A DNA stretch of 64,000 bases, from NCBI GenBank assembly GCA_003644505.1, contig QNCM01000004.1:1-64000 (forward strand), in the 5' to 3' direction. The notes under the pieces were generated by a model that saw only the letters and a list, made by a program, of their open reading frames with translations, did no database searches and was not told the origin of the DNA. The position numbers and the translations under genes were made by a program. The first letter of the stretch is position 1. Every line of letters begins with the position of its first letter. Shown here piece after piece: positions 8,207 to 16,991 of this stretch. Source of the DNA: Candidatus Makaraimicrobium thalassicum. GTDB taxonomy: Bacteria > Omnitrophota > Gorgyraeia > Tantalellales > Tantalellaceae.

Positions 8207-9267
8207 AAGAATTCTGGTTCGGGTTCAATGTTTTTAGATACATAACGTTTCGCGCCAGTATGGCCGCGGTTACCGCCTTCGTAATATGCGTCATGTTCGG
8301 TCCGGTTATCATAAAGTGGCTCAGAAAGTTCAATGTCGGGCAGTATGTCCGGAAAGAGCACGTAAAGGGGCTGTACGACCTTCACAGACATAAGGAAGGC
8401 ACGCCAACGATGGGCGGTCTTCTGATCATTACCGCTGTTCTCACTGCCTCGCTGCTATGGTGCCGTATGGATAACGACTTTATCCTGCTGGCGCTTGCCG
8501 GCATGGTATGGCTCGGCGTTATGGGGTTCATAGACGATTCTATCAAACTTCGGAATAAAAGCCCCCGGGGAGCAGGGGCGGCAGCCAAGTTGACCGGCCA
8601 GGTCGTGCTTGCCCTGATCGTAGGGCTTTTTGTCATAAATAATAAAGCCATTGGGTCAGATCTGTATCTGCCGTTTGCCAAGAACGCTGTAGCCAACCTC
8701 GGGGCGTTTTATATACTTTTTATACTGCTGGTGATCGTCGGCACTTCTAACGCCGTGAACCTTACGGATGGTCTTGACGGCCTGGCGATCGGCTGTGTGG
8801 TCTTTATCGCCCTTACATACGGGGTCATCAGTTACATCACGGGGCACGCGGATATCAGCAGGTATCTACAGGTCTTTTATCTGCCGGGTTCCGGCGAATT
8901 GGCGGTTTTCTGCGCGGCACTGGCAGGGGCCGGACTCGGGTTCCTGTGGTTCAACAGCTATCCGGCGACCATCTTTATGGGGGATACCGGATCGCTTTCT
9001 CTAGGGGGCTCGATCGCGATCGTAAGCATCCTGATCAAAAAGGAGATTCTTCTGCTTGTCGTAGGAGGCGTGCTGGTTGCGGAGTCCATGTCGGTTATCC
9101 TGCAGGTATTGTGTTTCAGGCTGACAAAAAAGCGTCTTTTTTCCATGGCGCCGATCCATCATCATTTTCAGATGAAAGGATGGGCCGAGTCCAAGATAAT
9201 CGTGCGTTTCTGGATCATCGCGGCCATTCTTGCGCTTTTGAGCATGGCGACGCTCAAGGTTCGATGA
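8179..9267 (+). CDS. mraY: phospho-MurNAc-pentapeptide transferase MraY
   Basis: Integral membrane enzyme making lipid I from UDP-MurNAc-pentapeptide and undecaprenyl phosphate. About ten hydrophobic segments are visible. Family motifs are present: DDSIKLRNKSPRG, NAVNLTDGLDGLA (Mg-binding aspartates), FMGDTGSLSLGG and the PIHHHFQMKGW histidine loop. The GTG at 8179 is supported by GGAGGAAG seven bases upstream, within the end of murF. 362 residues is normal. The gene is followed within two bases by a structured repeat element rather than directly by murD. Confidence 0.96.
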   Translation: MFYHILYPLKEFWFGFNVFRYITFRASMAAVTAFVICVMFGPVIIKWLRKFNVGQYVRKEHVKGLYDLHRHKEGTPTMGGLLIITAVLTASLLWCRMDNDFILLALAGMVWLGVMGFIDDSIKLRNKSPRGAGAAAKLTGQVVLALIVGLFVINNKAIGSDLYLPFAKNAVANLGAFYILFILLVIVGTSNAVNLTDGLDGLAIGCVVFIALTYGVISYITGHADISRYLQVFYLPGSGELAVFCAALAGAGLGFLWFNSYPATIFMGDTGSLSLGGSIAIVSILIKKEILLLVVGGVLVAESMSVILQVLCFRLTKKRLFSMAPIHHHFQMKGWAESKIIVRFWIIAAILALLSMATLKVR

Positions 9268-9268
9268 G

Positions 9269-9422
9269 AAGCTGTTTGGACTATTTTTCGCCGGGACGGC
9301 CAATTTCCCCGGCGTGGAAATTGGCCTCGGAGGATGTCCTCGCTCTCCCTCAGGCCTTTGGCCTTCGGGAACCGTGCCCGCTCGGACATCCAACGCCCTG
9401 CTCAAAACAGTCCAAACAGCTT
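9269..9422 (+). repeat. three-arm inverted repeat element A
   Basis: Fills most of the mraY-murD gap. Perfect 14-bp terminal inverted repeats (9269-9282, AAGCTGTTTGGACT; 9409-9422) enclose two hairpins: arm 1 has a perfect 11-bp stem (9298-9308 with 9316-9326, loop CCGGCGT), arm 2 a perfect 8-bp stem (9332-9339 with 9384-9391) closed over a GC-rich core that contains AGGCC TTT GGCCT. The core between 9338 and 9366 is nearly identical to that of element B. No plausible protein is encoded. Same family as the elements at 14620, 14867, 18862 and 35450. Confidence 0.85.
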
Positions 9423-9455
9423 TAATACGACTGTTCAGATAAGAAAGGTGTAATA

Positions 9456-9525
9456 GTTTAGCCTGCGGAGGAGGGCTTTAGAGATGCAGCTTCAGCGTCT
9501 TCTCTCAGCTAAACTGGTACAGAAG
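9456..9525 (+). repeat. tail segment shared by the element family
   Basis: A GTTTAGC / GCTAAAC inverted pair (9456-9462 and 9508-9514) surrounds a segment ending in CAGCGTCTTCTCTCAG and followed by CTGGTACAG. Very similar tails occur beside element C (15028-15053), as a detached remnant at 33560-33586, and, in reverse complement, beside element E (35425-35450). It therefore seems to be the end of a longer composite repeat. It lies just before the murD start. Confidence 0.6.
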
Positions 9526-9535
9526 GGTCAACTGA

Positions 9536-10909
9536 ATGTTTGATGTAAGAGGGAAAAAAGTACTGGTGGTCGGATTGGGGGTAAGCGGGTATGCGGCAGC
9601 GGAGCTGCTCGGCCGGAGGGGCGCCGCGGTCAAGATCACTGAAAGTTCCGATACAATCGAGATCCGCGAGCGCCTGGAAGAGCTCTGTCAATATTCCGTG
9701 GAGTTTGAACTGGGCGGGCATACTGAAGGATTCTGCGGGGACGCCGCGCTTGTCGTTACCAGCCCGGGCATCGATAATGGGTCACTGCCGTTAGCAGTTG
9801 CCGGGAACAGGGGCATACCTGTGATCGGGGAGTTAGAACTGGGTTTTCTGTTCTGCCGGGCGCCGATTATCGCTATAACCGGGACCAACGGCAAAAGCAC
9901 CACGACAGAGCTTATCGGCAGGATACTTTCCCTCTCAGGCAGACATACGGCGCTATGCGGCAACATCGGCAATCCTTTAAGCGGGGAAGTCGATTTTCTT
10001 ACGGGGGAAAGTGTCGCGGTAGTGGAAGTAAGCTCTTTTCAGCTCGAGACCATAAAAGATTTCAGGCCGCACATCGCCGCTCTGCTCAACATTTCGGAAG
10101 ATCATTACGAAAGGCACGCCAATTACGATAATTACAGGGCTGAGAAGTTCAAGATTTTCAGGAATCAGTCCGGTGATGACTGGGCGGTTCTCCATTCGGA
10201 TCTTGCCGGAGCCGCCTTTTCAGGTTCAGGCGACTCCGGCAGGGCGCTGATAGAACGGATAAAGAGCCGGCTTCTTTTTTTTGGCGCGGAAACAGCGGAA
10301 GCAGCCGCTGGAAGGGACGGCGTAAGCGTGGACCTTTTCGGAAAGAAGGATATTATCGTGAGGAGCGGGGAGATACCTCTTAAAGGGGCGCACAATCTGG
10401 ATAACATTGCGTGTGCCGCTCTTGTTTCCAGGATAATGGGGGTGAATAACCGCCTTATCCGTGAAGGGATAAGGAATTTCAGGGGGCTGGATCACCGGTT
10501 CGAGAGAATAGGCGATTTTGACGGCGTGGAATTTATTGACGATTCAAAAGCTACGAATATAGACGCGACCCGGCGGGCTCTTGAGTCAATCAACAAAAGA
10601 GTGGTCCTTATCGCGGGCGGCAGGGACAAGGGAGGAGATTATCTTTCTGTCCTGCCGCTGGTGAAGGAAAAGGTGAAAATCCTGGTGCTTATCGGAGAGT
10701 CCCGTGAGGGGATCAAGGGCGTTTTTTCACACGCAGTCCCGGTACTCGCGGCTGAAAGTATGGCGGAAGCCGTAAACATGGCCTCTGCCTCGGCTGAGGA
10801 AGGCGAAGCTGTCATGCTGTCTCCGATGTGTTCCAGTTTCGATATGTTTTCCGGTTATAAGGAACGTGGAGAGGTATTTCAGAGCGAAGTCAGAAAATTG
10901 AAAGGCTAG
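9536..10909 (+). CDS. murD: UDP-MurNAc-L-Ala:D-Glu ligase MurD
   Basis: Adds D-glutamate to UDP-MurNAc-L-alanine. The product begins with a Rossmann-like fold (KKVLVVGLGVSGYAAAELL), has the ATP loop AITGTNGKSTTTELIG, the NISEDHYERH segment, and the C-terminal DHRFERIGDFDGVEFIDDSKATN block that identifies MurD. 457 residues, full length. The ribosome site is weak, and the 268 bases before the gene are occupied by repeats, so how it is expressed relative to mraY is not obvious; read-through from the dcw promoter is likeliest. Confidence 0.95.
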   Translation: MFDVRGKKVLVVGLGVSGYAAAELLGRRGAAVKITESSDTIEIRERLEELCQYSVEFELGGHTEGFCGDAALVVTSPGIDNGSLPLAVAGNRGIPVIGELELGFLFCRAPIIAITGTNGKSTTTELIGRILSLSGRHTALCGNIGNPLSGEVDFLTGESVAVVEVSSFQLETIKDFRPHIAALLNISEDHYERHANYDNYRAEKFKIFRNQSGDDWAVLHSDLAGAAFSGSGDSGRALIERIKSRLLFFGAETAEAAAGRDGVSVDLFGKKDIIVRSGEIPLKGAHNLDNIACAALVSRIMGVNNRLIREGIRNFRGLDHRFERIGDFDGVEFIDDSKATNIDATRRALESINKRVVLIAGGRDKGGDYLSVLPLVKEKVKILVLIGESREGIKGVFSHAVPVLAAESMAEAVNMASASAEEGEAVMLSPMCSSFDMFSGYKERGEVFQSEVRKLKG

Positions 10910-10931
10910 ACCCCGGGACTGGGTCAAGGAT

Positions 10932-10975
10932 CCCGGTTCCACCCCGGGGGTGGACACCCCCGGGGTGGAACCGGG
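10932..10975 (+). repeat. perfect 21-bp inverted repeat between murD and ftsW
   Basis: Arms 10932-10952 and 10955-10975 are exact reverse complements (each contains GGTTCCACCCCGGGGG or its complement), giving a long GC-rich hairpin with a tiny loop. There is no T-run after it, so it is not a standard intrinsic terminator. A preceding partial palindrome (GACCCCGGGAC..GTC) lies at 10909-10925. It may act as a transcript-stabilising hairpin or be a REP-like insertion. Confidence 0.75.
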
Positions 10976-10997
10976 GTGCAGAAAGACACGATCTTAT

Positions 10998-12086
10998 ATG
11001 AACAAGGACGCGAAAATAGTTTTACTTGCGGTATTTATGATTATAATGATCGGTATAGTCATGATCTATTCCGCAAGCGCTGTCCATGCATACGCAAAAT
11101 ACAATGACAGCATGTACTTTGTGAAACGGCACCTGTTGTATTTAGCGCTGGGGCTGATCGCTGCGGTATTATGTATGGCAGCCCCCGCTGGAAGGATAGC
11201 CGGCAGCGCCAGGTCGCTCATGTTTTTTTTCATTATACTCCTGGCTGCCGTGCTTGTCCCCGGGATAGGGAAAGCGGCCGGAGGGGCGCGCAGATGGATG
11301 CGTTTTTCCGGGTTCGGAATCCAACCGTCGGAGATGGCAAAACTCGCGTTAATAGTCTATCTTGCCGATTGGACTTCAAGAAAGAGGCATGTAATACAGA
11401 ACCTCAGATACGGTTTTCTCCCGCCTCTGTTCATTATCGGTCTTGCCGGGGGACTGGTTCTTATGGAGCCGGACATGGGGGCCTTTGTCTCCATATTGTT
11501 CATAGGATTTGTCATGCTGTTCGTAGCCGGGACCCGTTTAAGACATCTGGCGTTTGTCACGACAGGGATGCTGCCCGTGCTGGCCCTGGCGGTAATCTGT
11601 GAACCTTACCGGATCAGACGCGTATTGACGTTTTTCAATCCCTGGCAGGATGCCAGAGGCGCCGGGTTCCAGCTTATCCAGTCGTTTATAGCGCTGGGGT
11701 CCGGCGGTTTTTTCGGGGTCGGGCTGGGGGAGTCAAAGCAGAAACTGTTCTATCTTCCGGAGTCGCACACGGATTTCATATTTTCCATAATAGGCGAAGA
11801 GCTGGGGTTTCTGGGCGCTGCGTCCGTGCTTATACTGTTCGCGGTCATGATATGGTTCTCTCTGAAGATCTCTCTTAAACTCAGGGACCGGTTCGCCTCG
11901 CGCGTAGTCCTGGGGATAAGCGCGATGATCGCTTTTGATGTCATTGTGAACATCGGGGTATCAGTAGGGATGCTGCCCACCAAGGGGCTCCCGTTATCAT
12001 TTATCAGTTACGGCGGCAGTTCTCTTGTATGCCATCTTGCGGCGATGGGCCTTCTTTTTAATATGGCGAGGGGGGTGGAACAGTAA
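10998..12086 (+). CDS. ftsW: septal peptidoglycan polymerase FtsW (SEDS family)
   Basis: SEDS-family glycosyltransferase that polymerises lipid II at the septum with FtsI. About ten membrane segments are seen, with PSEMAKLALIVYLADW, the KQKLFYLPESHTDFIFSIIGEELGF region (split here for length) and the C-terminal FISYGGSSLV, all SEDS hallmarks. Start ATG 10998 gives MNKDAKIVLLAVF; an upstream in-frame ATG at 10950 lies inside the perfect hairpin and is rejected. 362 residues. The stop and the murG start share a base (TAATG). FtsW rather than RodA is called from the dcw position; a separate rodA lies at 32439. Confidence 0.94.
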   Translation: MNKDAKIVLLAVFMIIMIGIVMIYSASAVHAYAKYNDSMYFVKRHLLYLALGLIAAVLCMAAPAGRIAGSARSLMFFFIILLAAVLVPGIGKAAGGARRWMRFSGFGIQPSEMAKLALIVYLADWTSRKRHVIQNLRYGFLPPLFIIGLAGGLVLMEPDMGAFVSILFIGFVMLFVAGTRLRHLAFVTTGMLPVLALAVICEPYRIRRVLTFFNPWQDARGAGFQLIQSFIALGSGGFFGVGLGESKQKLFYLPESHTDFIFSIIGEELGFLGAASVLILFAVMIWFSLKISLKLRDRFASRVVLGISAMIAFDVIVNIGVSVGMLPTKGLPLSFISYGGSSLVCHLAAMGLLFNMARGVEQ

Positions 12087-13195
12087 TGAGGGTCATTCTG
12101 GCGGCGGGAGGCAGCGGAGGGCATATATTCCCTTCGGTGGCCCTGGCTTCGGAGCTCGAGAAAGCCGGGGTTAAGGATATTTTTTTCGTTTCAAGTAAAA
12201 GACGGCTGGACAGGAATATCCTGAAAAACAGGAGGCACACCTGTTTTTTTCTTTCAGTGAACCCCATGCCGCTGGGTTTCAGCCCGATCCGGAGCGCGGT
12301 CTTTGTGTCAAAACTTTTTCTGGATACGGCAGCGTCGCTGTACCTTATAGCGAGGTTACGGCCCCATGTCGTAGTGGGTTTCGGCGGGTACTCTTCCGGG
12401 ACCATCGTCGGAGTGGCCAGAATGTTCGGAATTCCCGTTCTCATACATGAACAGAACCTTGTGCCTGGCCGGGCAAACCGTATATTAAGTCGTGTTGCCG
12501 ATCGCGTGGCTGTAAGTTTTAAGGATTCTACCAGATATTTCACGCGGGCCGCGGCAAAGGTGGTCTATTCAGGGAACCCCTTACGGCTCGGCATGTTGTC
12601 CAACGACAGGATAAAGTCAGCCGGAAATCTCGGATTGTCCCCGGAGAAATTGACGGTCCTTATAATGGGAGGCAGCCAGGGGGCCTCATTCCTGAACAGG
12701 ACCGCTTCCGGAGCCGCGTGTCATATAAAAGAGGCAAAGGGTGATGCCATACAGTTCATACATCTTACCGGAAAGAAAGACTATGAGGATGTAAAACGAT
12801 TCTACGAAAAGAACAGGATCCCCGGCAGGGTGTTCTCTTTTCTGGAAAGGATAGGTGACGCATATGCCGCCAGTGACCTGGCTATCAGCAGGGCCGGAGC
12901 CGCTGCCATATTCGAGCTCGCCTTATACGCGAAGGCGATGATCCTGATCCCCTATCCGAACCCTGAGAACAATCAGAGGTTCAACGCGATGTATTTTTCC
13001 AGGGCCGGCGCCGCTGTTTACAAAGAAGAGGATGGCCTTTCTCAGGATGATCTGGCCGGGGAGATCCTGGGGATATTGATGGACGAACAGCGCCGCGGGC
13101 GCATTTCACATTCTGCCGGAAAGCTGGGTATGCCGGCGGCAGGGAGGATCCTGGCGGAAGAAGTCATGAAATTGGGGAGGAAGAAAACAAAATAG
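12086..13195 (+). CDS. murG: lipid II synthase MurG (GT28 family)
   Basis: Transfers GlcNAc from UDP-GlcNAc to lipid I on the inner membrane face. Motifs: the glycine-rich loop GGSGGHIFPSVALA at the N-terminus, VVGFGGYSSG, PVLIHEQN, the second glycine loop MGGSQGA and the UDP-binding ISRAGAAAIFELALYAKAM, then PNPENNQRFNA. 369 residues, full length. Its start overlaps the ftsW stop by one base, so translation is probably coupled. Confidence 0.96.
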   Translation: MRVILAAGGSGGHIFPSVALASELEKAGVKDIFFVSSKRRLDRNILKNRRHTCFFLSVNPMPLGFSPIRSAVFVSKLFLDTAASLYLIARLRPHVVVGFGGYSSGTIVGVARMFGIPVLIHEQNLVPGRANRILSRVADRVAVSFKDSTRYFTRAAAKVVYSGNPLRLGMLSNDRIKSAGNLGLSPEKLTVLIMGGSQGASFLNRTASGAACHIKEAKGDAIQFIHLTGKKDYEDVKRFYEKNRIPGRVFSFLERIGDAYAASDLAISRAGAAAIFELALYAKAMILIPYPNPENNQRFNAMYFSRAGAAVYKEEDGLSQDDLAGEILGILMDEQRRGRISHSAGKLGMPAAGRILAEEVMKLGRKKTK

Positions 13196-13212
13196 GGCCC
13201 CGGGCGACGATT

Positions 13213-14586
13213 ATGAAGATACACTTTATAGGGATCGGCGGAATAGGCATGAGCGCCCTGGCTGATATACGTCTGGCAAAGGGCAATATCGTGACAGGAT
13301 CGGATCTAAGGCCGAACAATCTGACGGACCGGTTATGCTCGAGAGGGGCCACGATACATAAGGGTCACAGCGCGGACAATGTTCCGGATGACGTGGATCT
13401 TGTGGTATGGTCCGCATGCATCAGGGACGACAATCCCGAAATAAGAAAGGCAAGGGAATTGGGCGCGCCTCTTATCCCGAGAGGAGAGATGCTCAGGAAG
13501 GTCATGGAGGAGGTTCCTTTTTCCATAGCGGTTACCGGGACTCACGGCAAGACGACCACAAGCGCGCTTGTGGCGCATATGGCGGAGTATTGCGGGAAAG
13601 ACCCCACGGTTGTTGTAGGCGGGGAAATGGGGTATTTCAGCGGCAACGCGAAGTTCGGCCGTGGGGATATGATCGTTGCGGAGGTTGACGAGAGCGACGG
13701 GTACTTCCGGAATATCGGCGCGACATGCGCCGTGGTGACGAACATAGAAAGAGAGCATATGGAAAACTACGGCTCTCTGGAAAATCTGATAGCGGCTTAC
13801 AGGGAGTTCACCGGCAGAATTTCCCCTGAAGGACTTTTTGTTTTCAACGGAGAAGACCCCACGCTCAGACGTCTTGCCGGCGCGACCGCAGCCAGAAAGG
13901 TCAGTTTTGGCATCAACGGCGATTTTGACATGACATGCCGGGATCACACCTGCGCCCGGTCGATAGAATTCGATCTGGTTTTGCGCGGCAGGAATTATGG
14001 AAGGGTCTCAAGTCCTCTCATAGGGCGGTATAATCTGATGAACATTCTAGGAGCGATAGCCGTATGCATGGAAACAGGGTTCGAATTTAAGGGGATTGCC
14101 GCGGCTGTCGGTTTATTCCGCGGGGTTAAGAGGAGATTTGAATCGATCGGCAGGATAGGCAATATCGAGGTGATAGAGGATTATGCCCATCACCCGACAG
14201 AGCTGCGTTCCGTGATCACAGCGGCCAGAAATTACTCGGGAGGCAGGGTCGTTACTATTTTCCAGCCGCATCGCTACAGCAGGACGCGCGATCTGATGCG
14301 TGAATTTTCCGATTGTTTTTACGGTTCAGACGTTCTTATATTGACGGATATATATTCCGCTGACGAAACCGCGGACGGGGGGGTCGGGGTAAGGGATATT
14401 TATGAGGCAATGGACAAGAGCCGCTTTGAGAAACTCAGTCTCATTGGGAAGAAAGACATCCCGGGATTTGTTTCCGGTATTCTCGGAAAGGACGATATAA
14501 TCCTGGTGCTTGGCGCCGGGGATATCAGGGAGATATCCGGTCCTCTCATTGAGATGATAGGGGCCGAGGTAAAAGGGAAAAGTTAG
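13213..14586 (+). CDS. murC: UDP-MurNAc:L-Ala ligase MurC
   Basis: First amino-acid ligase of the UDP-MurNAc pentapeptide pathway. The N-terminal domain begins KIHFIGIGGIGMSALADI; the ATP loop is VTGTHGKTTTSALVA; VDESDGYF and the late segment EDYAHHPTELR plus IFQPHRYSRT are MurC-specific. 457 residues. It ends just before a 495-base intergenic region that contains two structured repeat elements, so murC is separated from murB. Confidence 0.96.
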   Translation: MKIHFIGIGGIGMSALADIRLAKGNIVTGSDLRPNNLTDRLCSRGATIHKGHSADNVPDDVDLVVWSACIRDDNPEIRKARELGAPLIPRGEMLRKVMEEVPFSIAVTGTHGKTTTSALVAHMAEYCGKDPTVVVGGEMGYFSGNAKFGRGDMIVAEVDESDGYFRNIGATCAVVTNIEREHMENYGSLENLIAAYREFTGRISPEGLFVFNGEDPTLRRLAGATAARKVSFGINGDFDMTCRDHTCARSIEFDLVLRGRNYGRVSSPLIGRYNLMNILGAIAVCMETGFEFKGIAAAVGLFRGVKRRFESIGRIGNIEVIEDYAHHPTELRSVITAARNYSGGRVVTIFQPHRYSRTRDLMREFSDCFYGSDVLILTDIYSADETADGGVGVRDIYEAMDKSRFEKLSLIGKKDIPGFVSGILGKDDIILVLGAGDIREISGPLIEMIGAEVKGKS

Positions 14587-14619
14587 TAACAGTTTTACCA
14601 AGAAATGTGACGCAACCGG

Positions 14620-14785
14620 CGAGTGGCTGTTTTGAAGCATTCTTACCAGGGCCGCTCGATTTTCCCAGCGAGAAAATCGAGCTCAAAGGCTGCCCTCGCT
14701 CTCCCTCAGGCCTTTGGCCTTCGCAGAACCTGAGCCCGCTCGGGCAGCCTATGCCCTGTACAGAACGCTTCAAAACAGCCACTCG
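14620..14785 (+). repeat. three-arm inverted repeat element B
   Basis: Lies in the murC-murB gap (14587-15081), which holds no plausible gene. Perfect 19-bp terminal inverted repeats (14620-14638 and 14767-14785, CGAGTGGCTGTTTTGAAGC). Arm 1 is a perfect 11-bp stem (14654-14664 / 14672-14682, loop CCAGCGA). Arm 2 is an 8-bp stem (14688-14695 / 14742-14749) closing over a core with AGGCCTTTGGCCT that is almost identical to element A. Bases 14595-14660 and 14785-14880 recur in inverted orientation at 35,606-35,745. Confidence 0.85.
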
Positions 14786-14866
14786 ATACGATGATTCAAA
14801 TGAATATTTCTTAATTTTTGCTGAACAAAGTGTTACTATATATTGCAGAAGAAGGGAAACTGCTAT

Positions 14867-15016
14867 CTGGTCAGGCTGTTTGGCTTATTCCGTACAGGAC
14901 ATTAAAGGGGCCCGAAAGCTTGGTATCCGCCGAAGGCGGATTTTCGGGGCCCTTTTTGAGTCCGATCCCCCGCTGGAGGGAATCGGACGTTCCTGGTAGG
15001 AATAGGCCAAACAGCC
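14867..15016 (-). repeat. three-arm inverted repeat element C (opposite orientation)
   Basis: Second element of the murC-murB gap, in reverse orientation relative to A, B, D and E. The terminal repeats GGCTGTTTGGCTTATTCC (14874-14891) and 14999-15016 match at 17 of 18 positions. Long arm: 14904-14917 with 14942-14955, enclosing TCCGCC GAA GGCGGA (14926-14940). Short arm: GTCCGAT / ATCGGAC (14960-14966 / 14982-14988) with the conserved loop, which reads CCAGCG on the minus strand. It is nearly the reverse complement of element E at 35450-35606. A family tail follows at 15028-15053. Confidence 0.85.
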
Positions 15017-15081
15017 GGGCTAGGCGTCAGCGTCTTTTTTCAGTTAAACTGGTGCGCTGAAGGGGAAGGGCGGAAAGTTCC

Positions 15082-15996
15082 ATGTTGAATAGGAAAGTCC
15101 GGGATGATCTGCGCGGGTTATGCGAAAAGCACGGCGGCAGGATTGTCTTTGATCATCCACTTTGCGGGCACAGCACTATATCGATCGGAGGGAACGCGTC
15201 CGCCTGGTATATGCCGGCATCGATGGAGGAATTGAGAGAGGCAAAAAAGATCCTTGACGATTCTGGTATAAGAACGGTTGTCATTGGCGCGGGCAGCAAT
15301 GTGCTGTTCCCGGATAAAGGACTGGACGCTGTTGTCATCAGCCTGTCAGCCGGCGCTTTCAGGGAGGTCAGGATCGAAGGAAATACTGTGACAGCCGGTG
15401 CCGGCGCGGATATGGGCGGTTTTATATCTGATTGTTGCGCATGCGGTCTGGCGGGGCTGGAAGGACTGGCGGGTATTCCCGCGACTGTCGGCGGTGCCCT
15501 GGTCACAAATGCCGCATACCGGACCGCGATCAGCGAATGTCTGTCCAGGGTTCTCGTTCTTGATGCCGCGGGAAGAGCGCAATGGGTCGGGAAAAAGGAT
15601 ATTGGGTTCGGATACCGCTTTTCTTCCTTTGATAAGAGGGAGACTATACTGCAGGCGGTTTTTCGTCTTAATGAGGTACCGGCGGCGGATCTGAAGAAGA
15701 AACTCAGGGGTTATTTCGCCGAAAAAATGGAAAGGCAGCCTCTTGACAAAAGGACCCTGGGATGTGTTTTTAAAAATCCCGGTCAGGGTGAATATACCAG
15801 CGGGGAGTTAATAGACAGGGCCGGCATGAAGGGGCATTGTCGCGGGGGCGCGAAGATCTCGGAGAAACATGCCAATTTCATCGTGAATACCGGCGGAGCC
15901 GCTTCGGCGGATGTGGCCGGTCTTATGGATGATGCGCGGAGGAAGGTATCGGAGGCATTTTCCGTTGAACTGCAGCCGGAGATCGAGATCTTATGA
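15082..15996 (+). CDS. murB: UDP-N-acetylenolpyruvoylglucosamine reductase MurB
   Basis: FAD-dependent reductase forming UDP-MurNAc. The protein shows the FAD-binding segments VIGAGSNVLFPDKG and GLAGLEGLAGIPATVGGALVTNAA (split by the family into two motifs), a GYRFSSFDKRETI segment with the catalytic serine region, and the C-terminal GCVFKNPGQGEYTSGELIDRAG and HANFIVNTGGA. 304 residues, MurB type I/II not resolved. The start follows GGAAGG-like bases. The end overlaps ddl by four bases. Confidence 0.95.
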   Translation: MLNRKVRDDLRGLCEKHGGRIVFDHPLCGHSTISIGGNASAWYMPASMEELREAKKILDDSGIRTVVIGAGSNVLFPDKGLDAVVISLSAGAFREVRIEGNTVTAGAGADMGGFISDCCACGLAGLEGLAGIPATVGGALVTNAAYRTAISECLSRVLVLDAAGRAQWVGKKDIGFGYRFSSFDKRETILQAVFRLNEVPAADLKKKLRGYFAEKMERQPLDKRTLGCVFKNPGQGEYTSGELIDRAGMKGHCRGGAKISEKHANFIVNTGGAASADVAGLMDDARRKVSEAFSVELQPEIEIL

Positions 15997-16922
15997 ATGA
16001 AAAACCTGGTTTGCTGAAAAATTATAAGATAGGCGTGCTTGCGGGCGGCAGTTCCAGTGAAAGAGAGATAAGCCTTAAAAGCGGAGAGGCCGTCTTCAGG
16101 GCGTTTCAGGAGACAGGCCTGAACGTGGTGTTCATCGATGTGAAAGAGCATGACTTTTCTTTCCAGATAGACCGGAGCGGTATCGACGCGGCTTTCATTG
16201 CCCTGCACGGCAGGTTTGGAGAGGACGGGACCGTTCAGAAAATACTGGAAGAAAAGAACATTTATTATACGGGTTCTGATCCGGAGTCATCGGCTCAGGC
16301 TCTTGATAAACTGGCCTCCAAGAAGAGATTCAGGGATGAGGGGATACGTATCCCCGGGTACAGGCTCGTGCGTGCGGGAGAAGATATTTCGTGTTCGGAT
16401 ATCCGGGTCCCCTGCGTGGCCAAACCCAGATATGAAGGGTCAAGTCTCGGGCTTTCCATCGTCCTTTCAAAGGACCGTATCCGGACCGCGGTGGATAAAG
16501 CGGCTGAATTCGGCGAAGAGATCATCATGGAAGAATTTGTCCCTGGCAGGGAGATAACGGTTGGAGTGCTTGACGGCGCGCCATTGCCTGTCGTAGAGAT
16601 CGTTACCGCAGACGGCATATATGATTATGGCGCCAAATACCAGTCGGATGATACCGAATATGTCGTGCCCGCAGGGCTGAATGAAGTGGAGTACCGGCGT
16701 GCGCAGGAAGCGGGCCTGAAGGCGCATGCGGCCCTTGGATGCCGGGGGGTTTCAAGGGTGGATATGAGGTTATCGGATAAAGGGGAGATCTTTGTTCTTG
16801 AGGTCAACACAATCCCAGGTCTTACCGAAAGAAGCCTGCTCCCCATGGCCGCAAAGGCTTCCGGTATGGATTTTTCGCAATTATGTGTTAAAATGCTTTA
16901 CGGCGCGTTCACTGAATCGTGA
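15993..16922 (+). CDS. ddl: D-alanine--D-alanine ligase
   Basis: ATP-grasp ligase producing D-Ala-D-Ala for MurF. Visible: LAGGSSSEREISLKSG (N-terminal substrate loop), ALHGRFGEDGTVQ, the ATP-grasp core with VAKPRYEGSSLGLS and MEEFVPGREITVGVL, and the metal-binding end VLEVNTIPGLTERSLLP. 309 residues. Starts within the murB stop (ATGA). A short hairpin separates it from ftsQ. Confidence 0.95.
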   Translation: MNEKPGLLKNYKIGVLAGGSSSEREISLKSGEAVFRAFQETGLNVVFIDVKEHDFSFQIDRSGIDAAFIALHGRFGEDGTVQKILEEKNIYYTGSDPESSAQALDKLASKKRFRDEGIRIPGYRLVRAGEDISCSDIRVPCVAKPRYEGSSLGLSIVLSKDRIRTAVDKAAEFGEEIIMEEFVPGREITVGVLDGAPLPVVEIVTADGIYDYGAKYQSDDTEYVVPAGLNEVEYRRAQEAGLKAHAALGCRGVSRVDMRLSDKGEIFVLEVNTIPGLTERSLLPMAAKASGMDFSQLCVKMLYGAFTES

Positions 16923-16931
16923 CCCGCGGTC

Positions 16932-16960
16932 CGTGGCTCGTGGTTCGTATACGAGCCACG
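16932..16960 (+). repeat. 10-bp stem hairpin between ddl and ftsQ
   Basis: CGTGGCTCGT (16932-16941) and ACGAGCCACG (16951-16960) are perfectly complementary with a nine-base loop. Neighbouring bases repeat the same motif imperfectly (GTGGTTCGT, GAGTCACGAAC), suggesting a small REP-like repeat cluster. No T-run follows. Confidence 0.65.
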
Positions 16961-16991
16961 AGTCACGAACGACAAGAAAAAAGGAGATATA

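Noticed and set aside
10932-10975. Hairpin as an intrinsic terminator of murD
   Set aside because: Very stable stem but no T-run on the plus strand; ftsW has no separate promoter that I can see, so full termination would silence the rest of the cluster.
10950-10997. Upstream in-frame start of ftsW
   Set aside because: The extra 16 residues are encoded by one arm of a perfect hairpin and precede the standard start; no ribosome site lies before it.
14607-15060. Two plus-strand frames in the murC-murB gap whose translations resemble a minus-strand frame at 35371-35610
   Set aside because: The similarity at protein level follows from the DNA repeat (elements C and E). The frames run through perfect hairpins, have no ribosome site and no known domain.
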